This document shows positions 50,118 through 63,902 of a stretch of 64,000 nucleotides of DNA, piece by piece. Location: NCBI GenBank assembly GCA_007570785.1, contig ML664199.1, positions 24,379,915 through 24,443,914 on the forward strand. The letters are read 5' to 3'. Source of the DNA: Antilocapra americana (Eukaryota > Chordata > Mammalia > Artiodactyla > Antilocapridae). The notes beneath the pieces are model-generated. The model ran no database searches. It had not been told where the DNA came from and was given only the letters and a program-made list of their open reading frames with translations. A program made the translations under genes and the position numbers. Within the stretch, counting starts at the first letter, position 1; the number at the start of each line of letters is the position of its first letter.

Positions 50118-50267
50118 ACCACCACCGCTAACCCCTTGTTTTCCTAAAAGCTCTGGTGTTTATTTATGCTGCTTGTTCCTTTCCTTGGAATCATTCTTGG
50201 CTCCTTCACAGTTGTGCTTTCTTTCTCCCCTCCTGTTTCCACCACAATCCTTGGCTGACCGCTTCAA

Positions 50268-51122
50268 AAACAAGAGCAATCAAAACCACAGTGAAGTACC
50301 ATTTCATGCCGGTCAGAATGGCTGCCATCAAAAAGTCTACAAACAACAAATGCTTTGGAGAGGGTGTGGAGAGAAGGGAACCCTTTTACACTGTTGGTGG
50401 GGATGCAAACTAGTATAGCCACTATGGAGAACAGTGTGGAGATTCCTTAAAAAGCTGGAAATAGAACTGCCATACATTCCAGCAATCTCACTGCTGGGCA
50501 TATAACACTGAGAAAACCAGAATTGAAAAAGATATGTGCACCTCAATGCTTGTTGAAGCATTGTTTGCAATAGCTAGGACATGGAAGCAACCTAAATGTC
50601 CATCGGCAGATGAATAGATAAGAAAGTTGTGGTACATATACACACAATGGAATATTACTCAGCTACTAAAAAGAATACATTTGAGTCAGTTCTATTGAGG
50701 TGAATGAAACTGGAGCCTATTATACAGAGTGAAGTAAGTCAGAAAGAAAAATACCAATACAGTGTATTAATGCATACATAAAAAATTTGAACAGACGCTA
50801 ACGATGACCCTATATGCGAGACAGTGAAAGAGACACAGATGTAAAAAACAGACTTTTGGACTCTGTGGGAGAAGGCAAGAGTGGGATGATTTGAGAGAAT
50901 AGCATTGAAACATGTATATTACCATATGTGAAATAGATGACCAGTCCAAGTTTGATGCATGAAACAGGGCACTCAAAGCTGGTGCACTGGGACAACCTAA
51001 CCCAGGGATGGGATAGGGATGTTGGGACACATGTACACAGTGGCTGATTCATGTCAATGTATGGTAAAAAAAAACACCACAATACTATAAATTAACCTCC
51101 AATTAAAATAAATTAATTAATT
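50268..51122 (+). mobile_element. L1-BT 3' end
   Basis: Starts GAGCAATCAAAACCACAGTG, reads TACACTGTTGGTGGGGATGC and GTGGTACATATACACACAATG, ends CTCCAATTAAAATAAATTAA. Close copy of the L1 tail at 21,548-22,420 in the same orientation. A partial frame remains only at the start. Confidence 0.88.
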
Positions 51123-53189
51123 AAAAAAACTCATTAAAAAAAAGCAAAACAAGAGCAGACCCACCCAGCCCTCCTGCTTTTCCTCACAGTGTTGTCAAGT
51201 ACATCTGGTCTTTGTTTCTGGTTCCTGATGCTATGTCTCAAAAACTCTTGGGAGTTCCTGAGCAGTTGGAACCTTTGGCTGTTTGTGTTGAGTCCCTGTG
51301 GACTCCACCTGTGTTGTCAGGGAGATCACACCTGCTGAACATGTGGATGCTTTCTGGGAGGGGCTGCCTGGAGGCTCCCCGAAGATGAGGGACAGGGCAT
51401 GCAACTCTGCCCCCTCTCCCCCAAGCACCTGACCCCCGCACCTGTAACATTCACCTGTTCCGATCTGTATTGTCTATGTATGACACAACTGTAATTATAG
51501 GTGTAGCACTTTCAGTGAGTTCTATTTATCATCATGGAACCTATAGGGGCCTGGGGACGCTACTCCCACCCAACTTAGAGCAGGTTGATCAGCAGCACAG
51601 ATAGTCCACAGGACTTGTGATTGCATGTGAAGGGTGGCGGGGGGATCTTGTGAAATAGATGACCAGTCCAAGTTCGATGCATTTTATCCTTGACCTGCAG
51701 GTCTGTGCTAAACCTGGGTCGTCATTGTCAAGACAGAACTGAGTTGAATGGACAGAGAACTTCCCTGGGATGCCTCCCCTGCCCCCAGCAGCTCCAGATG
51801 CTGTTCCTGTTGCAGGAGTCGCACTTCTTGCTTCAATCCCTTCCCACCCAGAGCTTCACAGCATCCCATAGGGGTCTCTAGGTGGGAACCTCTGTGGTAC
51901 CCAGGACCCCAGGCCGTGCACACTCCCGGCTCTGCAGGACCAATGCCCTGTGCTGCCGTCAAGTCTTCTCTAATCCTCCCCAAAGTGCCCCCTCTGGAGA
52001 GCCTGTCCCTGAACTTGGGTATATCCCACGTCCCTGAGGGTGGCCCCTTCCTGTCCTTTGGGGCTGTGGTTTGAACTCAGTCCTGAGTCCTCCACTGCCC
52101 ATGTCCTCAGTGCAGGCAGCTCTGTGCCTGGTGCCTGTGTCCTGGGCAGAAGGAAAGAGTGAAACTAACTGGAGAACCGAGGATGAGGTCTCTGGGCCAC
52201 AACCGTGGGGAGAGGGGGAGGTTCAGGTGAGCCTGTGGCTTCGGCCAGTCTCCGTGATGAGAGCCAGATGTGGACGTCTGCTCTGAGCCCTGCACCAGCT
52301 CCCCTAGCCGAGGGCTGGACACAGGGTGCTGACTGCTCTACCCCCACACCCTGACTTTCCTTTGTGAAAACAGGGATCATAACAGCCCCGGACCCTGTGA
52401 GTGACAGAATGTGTTTACTGCTGGGCAATGGGGAGAGAGTGTGGTCAACAACCTTATCTATGAGTAATGTCCCATGACTGTGACCTCAGGGGTTCCCGGG
52501 CCCTCCTTGCCCCTCTGTCTCCCTGTTAGCTGTTGGGAGATGGAGGGACACTTGGGATCAAGATAACCAGGTGGAATTCCTGGCCCTCATATGCATTTGA
52601 AAGACTTAGAAAAATCGTCTATAACTTTTGGTTAAATTTCTCCTCTGGTCTTCATAGTCTGTGTGCCAGCAGCATAGAGAACTGGGAACTTAGCCACATC
52701 CTGGCAGTTTTGTTTAGTCCCTTGTGTGCTGGGGACATGGGCTGAGATAGAACCAGGGGAAGCTGAAGGCTTCACATAACCTGAAAAATTGCAATGGCTG
52801 CACGGATGGTTCCTACTCTCCTTTAATGTTCTGTCGCTAAGTCATATCTGACTCCTCGTGACCCCATGGAGTGCAGCAATGATACTTTCTCACAAATGCA
52901 GGAGAATTAAATAAACGCTGCACTTGGTTATAAAATCGTCCGGTGCCAAGTCTGTGTCTGGCAGACATTATTCTGGAATTCCAAGTATCTGGAGTTGGAT
53001 TGGCGCTGCCCCTCAGAAGTCGTGTAAGCTTACAATTATTTAATCTCCTCTGATCCCTTTTAGTCTCACAGGATTAATAGAAGAATTGAGGCGTGTAAGT
53101 CCTCCTGCCGTCTTGGCACACTGCCCTGTCCTCCTTTGGTTCTCCCTGGTCCCTCTTCTCTGACTGTCCACTGGGTCTTTTGTTCCTGC
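51123..53189. other. Intergenic DNA upstream of SULT1C4
   Basis: About 2 kb of mostly unique, moderately GC-rich sequence. Open frames of up to about 108 codons occur on both strands without recognisable domains. A 50 bp Bov-tA scrap lies near 52,830-52,880. An untranslated first exon of SULT1C4 could lie here or just to the left, but I cannot identify one. Confidence 0.4.
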
Positions 53190-53398
53190 ATTTGGGCTGC
53201 TCTCTAGTTGCATTGCGATGGCTTCTCACTGTGGTCTCTTGTTGCAGACCACTGGCTCTTGAGCTCAAGGACTTCAGTAGTTGTGGCCTGTGGGCCTGGT
53301 TGCTTCATGGCATATGGGATCTTCCCAGACTAGGGATCGAACCCACATACTCTGCATTGGCAGGCAGACTCTTAAGAGCTGTACCACTAGGGAAGCCC
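53190..53398 (-). mobile_element. CHR-type SINE
   Basis: GGGCTGCTCTCTAGTTGCAT to CTGTACCACTAGGGAAGCCC. Reverse-oriented, near full length. Confidence 0.78.
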
Positions 53399-54297
53399 TG
53401 AACATAACTTGTCATATGTGCTGAGAAGCCAAAAAATTGAGGTGACTCTATTTGACGTTTTCTTCACTGCCTTGGTCTGGAAGTGAACCCGAAGTACTGC
53501 CGATGTTTACCTGTATGCGTCAAAGCACGTGACAAGTACTTAACTTATCACACAGTTTTATCAGCAAGCATCGAACACAGTTAATGTGAAACATCTCAGT
53601 TTGATCTTGGTCTTCCCACCTCTTTTTCTCTCATTCCCTCTCTCCTTTCCACGCCTCTGTCTCTAAATGGTGAATTGCACAGCTACTGACCTCTGTTGGG
53701 ATGTTTACCTGTCTGTATGTCTCCTGCTGCTGGTCTCACAGCAACGAGGTGAGGTGGAGATTAATAGGGTGTTTGGGGGCTGTTCAGTCCCCAGGCATCT
53801 CTCATTATCTCCTCAGTCATGTCTGGTGACTGGAGAGGATGTACAGGGACTCGAGAGAGCAGTGATGATGTCCAAGCTCAGGGGTGATGCAGCTGAGACC
53901 TCTCCTTTGGGTAGCACTCTGCCCACCCCACCCCACCACCTGTGGGCCCCACAGGAGCCCGTGCCAGCCGGGTCCCAGGGAGCAGAGTGGGCATCCTAGG
54001 GGGACATCTCAGTGGGAGGGATGTCACTCTCAGAAACAGTATCCAGGGCTGATGTCCTGGATGTGGGGGTGGGGGGAGGGGGTGTCCAGGCAAGGGAAGC
54101 TTCTTGTTCATTGCTCCTCCTCACCATCCACTGGTTAGGAGGGAGACTGATGGATGTTCAGGCATTCAGACAGCCTGGTGACTGTCTCTGTGCCCACATC
54201 TTTTGATATCGTGACCGTCATTACGTGATCGTGTCTTCTGTAAGAAGTCTCCTGCCAGCGGTCCCGGGAGCGCGGAGACATGTTAGAGGCAGGCTGA

Positions 54298-54436
54298 TCC
54301 ATGCAGGCGGAGATGGCAATGGCAACCCACTCCAGACTCTTGCCTGGAAAATCCCATGGACAGAGGAGACTTGTAGGCTGCAGTCCATGGGGTCGCTAGA
54401 AGTCAGACATGACTGAGCGACTTCACTTTCACTTTT
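54298..54436 (+). mobile_element. BOV-A-type SINE monomer
   Basis: CATGCAGGCGGAGATGGCAA, CTCTTGCCTGGAAAATCCCA, GTCAGACATGACTGAGCGAC. Joined head to tail to the next monomer as in BOV-A2. Confidence 0.85.
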
Positions 54437-54595
54437 CACTTTAATGCATCGGAGAAGGAAATGGCAACCCACTCCAGCATTCTTGCCTGGAGAATTCCAG
54501 GGATGGGGCAGCTGGTGGGCTGCCATCAGTGGGGTTGCACAGAGTCGGACACAACTGAAGCGACTTAGCAGCAGCAGCAGCAGATCCATGCAGGG
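54437..54595 (+). mobile_element. BOV-A2 SINE second monomer with AGC tail
   Basis: CACTTTAATGCATCGGAGAA, CCTGGAGAATTCCAGGGATG, GGACACAACTGAAGCGACTT, then (AGC)n. Plus-oriented. Confidence 0.88.
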
Positions 54596-54984
54596 AGTGG
54601 AGAGGATGGAGGCCTGGTTCACTGCGTGCCACCATCACTGGTCCAGGTGGGGCTGCTCTCCTTCCCAGTCCCCTCCTCCACAGAGCCTGTGGTATTTAGC
54701 ATGTATCTGTTCCTTTGTATGTATTCTTGCAAAGTGAATCTTTTTGGTTTGACTGCGTGAGTGTTTAATTCCTATAAACTATACTGGGTTATTCACTGCC
54801 TTTGCTTCCCCATATTTTTCCTATAAGCGCAGCGTTTCAAAAACGTCTTCTTGTTGCCATGTGTAAATCTGTTGCTTCTAGTTGATTGCTTTGTGATCGA
54901 GATGTGTGTCCACCACATTTTACTTATTCACACCCTCGGCATGGGGAGGCTGGAGGGACAGGGACGTGAGTATCCCGTCCTACC

Positions 54985-55117
54985 CGGCCCTTGCTGTGGC
55001 ATGTGGGATCTTTAGTTGTTGCAGCATGTGGGGTCTAGTTCCCTGACCAGGGATTGAACCTGTACCCCCAGTGTTGGGAGTATGGGGTCTCAGCCACTGG
55101 ACCATCAGGAAAGTCAC
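54985..55117 (-). mobile_element. CHR-type SINE fragment
   Basis: CCTTGCTGTGGCATGTGGGA to CACTGGACCATCAGGAAAGT. Reverse-oriented and partial. Confidence 0.7.
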
Positions 55118-55124
55118 TATCATC

Positions 55125-55414
55125 TTTTTTAAAAAAAAATTATTTATTTATGGCTGGGCTAGGTTTTCATTGCTTCCTGCAGTCTTTCTCTAGTTGCAGT
55201 GAACAGGGGCTTCTTTCTAATTGTGGTATGCAGGCTTCTCACTATAGTGGCTTCTCTTGTTGCAGAGAATGAGCTTTAGGGTGCTTGTGGTCAATAGTTG
55301 TGGCACACGGGCTTAGCTGCCCTGTGGCATGTGGAATCTTCCCAGACCAGAGATCGAACTTGTTGCCTGCACTGGCAGGTGGATTCTTAACCATTGGACC
55401 ACCAGGGAAGTCCT
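55125..55414 (-). mobile_element. CHR-type SINE
   Basis: T/A-rich tail, then TTATTTATGGCTGGGCTAGG to ATTGGACCACCAGGGAAGTC. Reverse-oriented and near full length, placed just left of the pseudogene's last exon. Confidence 0.82.
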
Positions 55415-55824
55415 GTTTTTATCATCTTTTGATGCCCTTTGCCTCCCAGCATGAATAAGGCACTCAGTACACGTTTTATCAAATGAATGGAGCTGGCATT
55501 TTTGAGGCAAAAGATTGAAAGAAATGTTTGAATTCAAAGAAAATTATAACAGAAGATAGAGGATATATAGAAGAAACAGAAGTGATACCTGTGTATGAGG
55601 TTATATGTTACATGTTGGTATCCTGACATTCACCTAGAGACTGAACTCTGCAGAGAGAGAAGGAAATGATGCATATAGATGCTGGATAACTGACGTCACA
55701 CTGGGTTCATCCAACAGATGGGTCAGGAATTCAAGGCTGAAGAATGCCTAGGTCATTGTTTAAAGACCCTCATGTCAGGTCACATGAGCCAGTGGTGATT
55801 TTGCAAACAGATTTCTCTCCTGCT

Positions 55825-55953
55825 TCACGTAGGCTGCCTCTTATAGTGCATGTGGAAGGCCAGAGAGGGGTCAGCCATGTGTTCCTCATAGTCTTCATTA
55901 AACTTCTTGGTCTGAGCATCAGTGAACTGATTTTTCCCAATCTCCAATGACTC
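55825..55953 (-). pseudogene. SULT1C pseudogene last exon (equivalent to exon 7), frameshift
   Basis: Starts GVIGDW as expected, then one extra G shifts the frame. In the original frame it continues KNQFTDAQTKKFNEDYEEHM. The SULT dimer motif KxxxTVxxxE is altered (TV to TD and Glu to Lys). The acceptor is CTTGCCAG. Confidence 0.88.
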
Positions 55954-56757
55954 CTGGCAAGAGTGGTGGACAGCACATTCAGAGATATTCTCACAAACTT
56001 AAACCATTTTGCTCGTAGGTAAGCACATCCCTCTCAGCACTTAAGTTCCCGATGCAGACACCGGTCGGTGGTCCTCCTGATGCTGAGGGAGACTTGAGGC
56101 TACAGGTGTGACCACTACACCTCACGGGTGGGGCACCTGTGAATAGCCTTGTCCCGAGACACTCAGGTGGGGAGTAAACAGACCTGGTTTTCTAATGCTC
56201 CGTGTCATGCCCTGCAGCCCTTTGATCCACCTGGTCCACCTGAACCCTGAGTTCATCTAACTTTCCACTTAAGGTAACTGCACCCAATTTCTCATCTTCT
56301 CCTTAGAGGGCGATGGAGGGCTGCAACCTAAAGCATCTTCTGTCCTCTGTATCTCAGAGGCCACGTTCAGGCCCTGTTCCTAGTTGAACACAACCAAGGA
56401 TCCCCCTTCCCAACTTGAATTGTCATTGTATTATCATGTAGTTGAAACAAAGCAACAGAATCTGAAGGAATGGTAGGGTTGGTCAGCTCTATTTCATGCT
56501 TATGCAATGGAGTATTCAAAAATTTAAGGCTTTAATAATGAAAAATGTCAGGAGATTCCATATAGAGCTATTACCTTCTGATTTCTCTGTGTCATCTGCT
56601 TCATGAAGACTTTGAGCTCTGTGTTATTTTCATGTGAAATGTAGATCTGCCTAATTTTCTAGGGGTAATAAATTATATAGCTCTGTAATTTATCAGTTGG
56701 CTTACAAGAAAATTAGATGACTGAGTGACATCAGCAAAAAATGGTGGAGTAGGAGAT

Positions 56758-56758
<1 letters not shown>

Positions 56759-56796
<38 letters not shown>
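56759..56796. repeat. (TG)n microsatellite
   Basis: About 18 TG units directly followed by a reverse-oriented Bov-tA SINE, a common arrangement for SINE tails that expand into microsatellites. Confidence 0.95.
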
Positions 56797-56797
<1 letters not shown>

Positions 56798-56994
56798 GTT
56801 GCTCAGTCGTGTCTGACTCTTTGTGACTCCATGGACTACAGCCTGCTAGGCTCCTCTCTCTACAGGGTTTCCCAGGCAAGAATACTGGTGTGGTTGTCAT
56901 TTCCTTCTCCAGGGGATCTTCCCAACCCAAGGATCAAACCCGGGTTTCCTGCATTGCAGGTGAATTCTTTACCGTCTGAAGCAACAGGGAAGCC
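56797..56994 (-). mobile_element. Bov-tA SINE
   Basis: AGTTGCTCAGTCGTGTCTGA to CGTCTGAAGCAACAGGGAAG. Reverse-oriented, with the TG repeat at its 3' end. Confidence 0.9.
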
Positions 56995-57129
56995 TGGAGT
57001 AGGAGATATAAGCCTTCATCTCACACAAAGAACAACCAGCAATCCATGAAGAAAAATAGCCCTGGGAAGGCTTCAAAGTCTAATTGAGAACATAAAGGTG
57101 CACAGTGGAGCCCAAATGAGGATAAGCAC

Positions 57130-57640
57130 ACAGAGAGGATCATGTGCCTGTGCAAGGAAATATTATTCAGGCTTAATGAAGATGGAAATCCTGACCTGTG
57201 TGACACCGGAGGACATTATGCTCAGTGAAACAGGCCAGATATAGAAATACAAATGCTGCACAATCTCACTTATATGTGGAATCTAAGAAAATAGTAACAG
57301 TGTCTCAGGTGTTATTGGGGGTGCAGGAACAGGGGAGAAGTGATCAAAGGTGCAAACTTTCATTTATGAGATGAATAAATTCTGGAGACTTACTAGACAA
57401 TGTGGCAATTATAATCAATAATTTATTGTATACTTGAAATTTGCTAAGAAAGTGGAGCTCAGTTGTTTTCACTCCCCCACCAAATAGAGTAGCCATGATG
57501 GGTGTGTTGTATTATCAGCTTGGTTGTGGTGATTGTTTCTCAGTGTATACACACATCAAAATGTCACACTGTGTACCTTAGACTCACTTTTTACTCGTCA
57601 ATCATCCCTAAATGAAGCTGGGGAAAAATCTCCACACCTA
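57130..57640 (+). mobile_element. Older L1 3' fragment
   Basis: TCAGTGAAACAGGCCAGATA, TCTCACTTATATGTGGAATC and a 3' end with AAATGTCACACTGTGTACC. Diverged. Confidence 0.65.
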
Positions 57641-58201
57641 AAAAAAAAGACCTTCCAACATGTATAGTATCTTGCTGTGCCTATAAATATGTGTCTCTCT
57701 GGACAAATAGACAATACCTTTTCCCAATAGAAAAAAGAACCAGGTTCATTAATGATCAAATTAGATAGAAAATGTCTCCTCTGAGCCTTAAGTCTTTGCT
57801 TATTTTATTAAACAACATGTACTAGGAATTTTTTTTCCCATTTTCCTAAAATAATTATAACCTCATGAAGTCTGTTAAGGAGGCAGCAATGTGGTCACCT
57901 AGGGTGAGTTCAAGGCTGGGGGCTGGAGGCCCTGGCTCCAGCCAGGATCCGAGACCCACTGTGCTTCCGCGGTCATTCCTGGGGAAGTGATTTAACTAGA
58001 AGACCACCCTTCTAAGTCTGAAGGCCAATGACCTTCGCACCGTCCTCCACAATGTACTGGGAGGAGCGAGAGCTCCCTGGAGATTAGAGGCTTCACTTGA
58101 GAAAGAGTTTGGGTCAAATACGTGTTTGAAGCTCTGATTTAAACAGAACTAAACAAGTTCCTTCTCAGAAACTTATTTACACTCAGGCGCTTCAAAGTGA
58201 T

Positions 58202-58403
58202 GGGCTTCCCAGGTGGCACAGTGGTAAAGAGTCCACCTGCCAATGTCGGAGATGCTGAAGACACAGGTTCTATCCCTGGATCTGGAAGATCCCCTGGAGG
58301 AGGAAATGACAACCCACTCCAGTGCTCTTGCCTGGAGAGTCCCATAACAGAGGAGCCTGGCGGGTTACAGTCCATGGGGCTACAAGAGTTGGATATGACA
58401 GTA
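58202..58403 (+). mobile_element. Bov-tA SINE
   Basis: GGCTTCCCAGGTGGCACAGT to CTACAAGAGTTGGATATGAC. Lies in the pseudogene's last intron. Confidence 0.9.
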
Positions 58404-58587
58404 GGCACCATGCATGAATTCCCACTCCTCTCTGAGGGTGAGGCATGGACTGTCTCAGAAAAAGACTTTGAGGAACTCACTTCAGAAGACACTGTTGCCA
58501 CAACTCCTGAGCCTGAAGGGTAGAAAACCACTGTGGATCAGAAAAGTTGTCTGTTGTCAGGGGGCAGATGGGGCAGGTAAATATCAC

Positions 58588-58763
58588 CTTTTCTCAAGAA
58601 TGGAGACAGTTGGTGATTCATTTTGGCATCATTTATGTAGTTGGTCATGGGGTTATTTTTCATGATGATAAATGAAGTGTTATAGACGATTTTGTCTTAA
58701 ACTTCTTCTTTCCAGTTCTTCCTCAGGAATTCCATCACTTTCCTAATTTCACGTTTTTGGGTC
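58588..58763 (-). pseudogene. SULT1C pseudogene exon (equivalent to exon 6), frameshift, stop and deletion
   Basis: 176 bp against the standard 181. An added A after DPK shifts the frame; past it the sequence reads REIRKVMEF, then a TAA in place of Leu before DKIVYNTSF, then MKNNPMTNY. Two codons are missing before the MNHQLSPFLRK segment. The acceptor is CCCCACAG and the donor AAAAG|GTGATA. Confidence 0.9.
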
Positions 58764-58992
58764 CTGTGGGGAAGAGTGGAAGAGAGGTGGTAGATGTATT
58801 TTCTTTTATTCAAAGAAAAAGTGCTAGCACGGTCAAACCTTAGAGAACTCAGCCCGGGTTCTTAAATGTTTAAAAACAGTTAAAACTAGTTAGTTTATGT
58901 TTAAAAGTAACTCTAGTAAGTTATGCTTATTAATATGTGGAGATTTATGCATGTCAAATCACTAAACATGGGCGTTGCAAGTGCAGTTATAG

Positions 58993-59090
58993 GGACTTCC
59001 CTGGTGGCTAACAGTCCATGTTCCCAATGCAGGGAGCCTGGGTTCTTTCCCTGGTCAAGGAACTAGATCCCATGTGCTGCAAGTAAGAGT
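58993..59090 (+). mobile_element. CHR-type SINE fragment
   Basis: GGGACTTCCCTGGTGGCTAA, CCAATGCAGGGAGCCTGGGT, ATCCCATGTGCTGCAAGTAA. 3' truncated. Confidence 0.7.
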
Positions 59091-60104
59091 TGGCATGGCC
59101 CTGGGAAGTGTCTCATCTGGGAAACTACCTTCACCCAGGAGCAGATAAGATGCTCTTTGGGAGGAGAGGAGTGTCTCTCAAAGTAGACACGCCGCTTTTC
59201 TTCTGAGTACGTGTGGAGCCACATGCCTGATGACCGGACTCTGGACCTGATGAGGACACCTGTTTGCAGAGGGGCCCGGTGAGCCCCAGACCCTCTGGGG
59301 AGGAGGCTGCAGGTGGAGGTGGAAGTCACCCTGTAAGGGGGTCTCTGGGCCCCGGCAGGGCTCCCCTCCTCCCTGGCCACCCTGACTGGGGTCACGTCTG
59401 TCCTGACCCTCATGGCCAGTCCCTTTGGCCCTCAGTCAGGCACAGGGTGGGGGGTGGTGGTGGAGGCTATGCTGACACCTGGAAAAGCCGAGAGTGAGTG
59501 TGGGTGGAGACGGGGTTGGACACCCGACCAAGCAGGAGGATGGAAAGGAGCAGGGGGAGGAGGGGAGACTGGGCGTGACCACCCGCAGCCAGGGCAACAC
59601 TGGCCATATGAACGTATGAAGCAGGCTTTGAACCAGGATCACACGTGCAAGAGAAGCAGCTAATAGGAAACTTGTATTTAAAATGATAAAGCTTTAATAT
59701 CATACGAAAGCAAACCAAAATAGCTCTATTCTTCCTCACTAGTTCTTTCCAATTGAAATCCTAATTCTTTCCCTAGGAAATCAGAGCAGATAACAGGGAA
59801 GTAGTGATCCTGGAAGGAGGAGCCTGGGGAAACAGAGGGGGATCTTCTTGCTGAAACAGGAGCTTCTGGGGGACATGGGTGGGTTGACCCAGGGAAGAAG
59901 CGGGAGCCTCCTGCCAGGTCCAGGAAAGGTGGAGCCCCGGCTGCAGGGGGAATATGGCAGCCGCAGGTGAGGTGGCGGAGTGAGGCTGACCTGCAAAATG
60001 CTTTGTATGGACAAACCTTTACACCTCACTTTTCTTCACGTCTCTCCTGAGTCTGTAACATGGAGAAAAATGCCATGAAACCAGGATGCAAGGACATTTC
60101 TTAC

Positions 60105-60199
60105 CTGCAACATTTTTTCATAGAAAAGGTAGAGGATGGCGTGGCTGTCCTTCTTCCTCCAGCAGGCCTTCACATGGTAGTACCAGGGCCCTCAGACCC
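60105..60199 (-). pseudogene. SULT1C pseudogene exon (equivalent to exon 5), premature stop
   Basis: 95 bp with the reading V-stop-GPWYYHVKACW, then KKDSHAILYLFYEKMLQ. The stop replaces the usual Trp (TGG to TGA). The second Trp of GWW is Cys-Trp here. The acceptor is CCTTTCAG and the donor CAG|GTAAGA. Confidence 0.9.
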
Positions 60200-60344
60200 C
60201 TGAAAGGAAAACATGAGTTTGGGCTGTGAGAAGGTGGGAGGGGAAGGCGAGTTGAGTCCTCAGGAGACAGACAGAGCTGCCGGCCGCGCTGCTCCGGAAC
60301 AACTCCTCTGACGTGTGTTTTCTGCAGTACTTTCTTTCAGGAGC

Positions 60345-60512
60345 TGGTGTAATTAGTCCCTCAGGCGCTGGAACCTGCTGGGTTTGGATCCCAGCTCTGA
60401 CCCAGCCGTGTGACCTGGGCCAGTTACTTAACCTCTCTGAGTCTTGCTTTCTTTTTTAAACCTTCATCCTTGAAAGAGGGTTCTTAACAGTGCCTGCTTC
60501 ATAAGGCAATGT
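60345..60512 (+). mobile_element. MIR SINE
   Basis: TTTGGATCCCAGCTCTGACC, then GTGTGACCTGGGCCAGTTAC and TTAACCTCTCTGAGTCTTGC, the classical MIR core. Ancient mammalian repeat. Confidence 0.85.
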
Positions 60513-60533
60513 TGGGGTAGGTTAATTTATTCT

Positions 60534-60756
60534 GGGCTTCTCAGGTGGTGCTCGTGGTAAAGAGCCTACCTGTCAATGCAGGTTGATGTAGGAGACAAGG
60601 GTTCAATCCTTGGATCAGGAAGATCCCCTGGAGGAGGGCAGGGCAACCCTCTCCAGTATTCTGGCTTGGGAAATCCCATGGACAGAGGAGCCTGGCAGGT
60701 TACAGTCCAAGGTGTCACACAGAGTTGGACACGACTGAAGCGACTTAGTACACACA
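60534..60756 (+). mobile_element. Bov-tA SINE
   Basis: GGGCTTCTCAGGTGGTGCTC to GACACGACTGAAGCGACTTA. Plus-oriented. Confidence 0.9.
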
Positions 60757-62552
<1,796 letters not shown>

Positions 62553-62646
62553 TCAGGGTGCATCTATGTTCACAGCTACCAGATCCTCAAGGCTGCAGAC
62601 ACACCTGCTCTCTTCCGCCTATCATCCAGCTGCCTGTATAATCTTG

Positions 62647-62863
62647 TTGTTCAGTCGCTCAGTCGTGTCTGACTCTGTGACCCCATGGACTGTAGCCCGA
62701 CAGGCTACTCTGTCCATGGGATTTCCCAGGCGAGAACTGGAGTGGGTGACCATGCCCTCCTCCAGGGGAATCTCCCCAACCTAGGGGTTGAACCCTTACC
62801 TCCTGCATCTGCTGCATTACAGGTGTATTCTTTACCCACTGAGCCACCAAGCCCTCCCATCAG
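62647..62863 (-). mobile_element. Bov-tA SINE
   Basis: GTTCAGTCGCTCAGTCGTGT to CCACTGAGCCACCAAGCCCT. Reverse-oriented. Confidence 0.9.
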
Positions 62864-63619
62864 TTGGCCGAAGTATAATCTCATAATGTGCACATCTGAT
62901 TGGATTGCTGTCTGTACAAAACGTTTCCATGTCTGTGTGGTGTTGTCTCGACTAAGTTAAACCATCTCACCAGGTGTGCCGGGCCCTGTGTGCGGGCCTC
63001 CCTTCTCCCCGTGGCCACACCTGCCCTTTTCCTGTGGGAGCACCTGTTTCCAGGTGCCTCTCACCCCTCTGGCCTTTCTTGCTCAACATGTCCTGCTCCA
63101 TTCAGCCCTCCCTCCTTTGAATGAGGTGGTCTTAACTGATGAACCTCAAGAGGACAGGCCTCTTGAAATAGTACGAGGATTTGATATGGATGTGCCTTTT
63201 TTCAGGAGCAGAGACACAACTTACTTCATGTTGTCCCTAGGGCTTGGGAGTTACTACATGTTTAAAACCCTTGATGAACTGTTGGTTTACTTAGAGTCTG
63301 CCTGGGACCTACATTTATTCTCACTTTGTGGACTTCTTTGTTGTTTTCTTTTTCCCACCTTCCTCCACCGCCATAAACTTTGCTGGTCTGTGACTCGCAG
63401 AGTTGTCCCTGATCCAGGCCCCTCTTCCGAGTCGGAGAGTTGTGTGTCTCCACCAGAATGTCCTGCAGCATTTCAGGTTCAAAGGCTCAAAATACAATGT
63501 CTTTACCCAGACTCAGTCTTCCTCCTTCACACCGTCTTTCTGTTTATGGCAGGGGTCCCCAACCTCCAGTCTAATGCCTAATGAGCTGAAGTGGAGCTGA
63601 TGCAAAAATAATAGAAATA
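62864..63619. other. Right-end intron DNA of the SULT1C pseudogene
   Basis: No SULT exon was found here. A plus-strand open frame of about 200 codons (62,976-63,581) has an acidic stretch around 63,110-63,300 (DEPQEDRPLEIVRGFDMDV) but no recognisable family. The last 50 bp (GGGGTCCCCAACCTCCAGTC) match the start of an older interspersed repeat. Confidence 0.4.
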
Positions 63620-63902
63620 GGACTTCCCTGGTGGTCCAGTGGTTAAGAAGCTGCCTGCCAATGCAGGGAACATGGGTTCGCTCCCTGGTCCGGGAAGATC
63701 CCACATGCTGCAGGGCATCTAAGCCTGTGTGCTATAACAGCTGAAGCCCATGCTCTCTAGAGCCCACGCGCTGCAATGAGAGGTCACTGAAATGAGAAGC
63801 CCACACACCACAATGAAGAGTAGCCCCTGTTCCTCGCAATTAGAGAAAGTTGGTGAACAACAGTGAAAACCGAGGGCGGCCAAAAATAAACAATTTTTCA
63901 AA
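63620..63902 (+). mobile_element. CHR-type SINE with target-site duplication
   Basis: GGACTTCCCTGGTGGTCCAG to AGAAAGTTGGTGAACAACAG with an A-rich tail. Flanked on both sides by AAAAATAATAGAAATA, at about 63,603-63,618 and 63,914-63,929. Confidence 0.88.
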
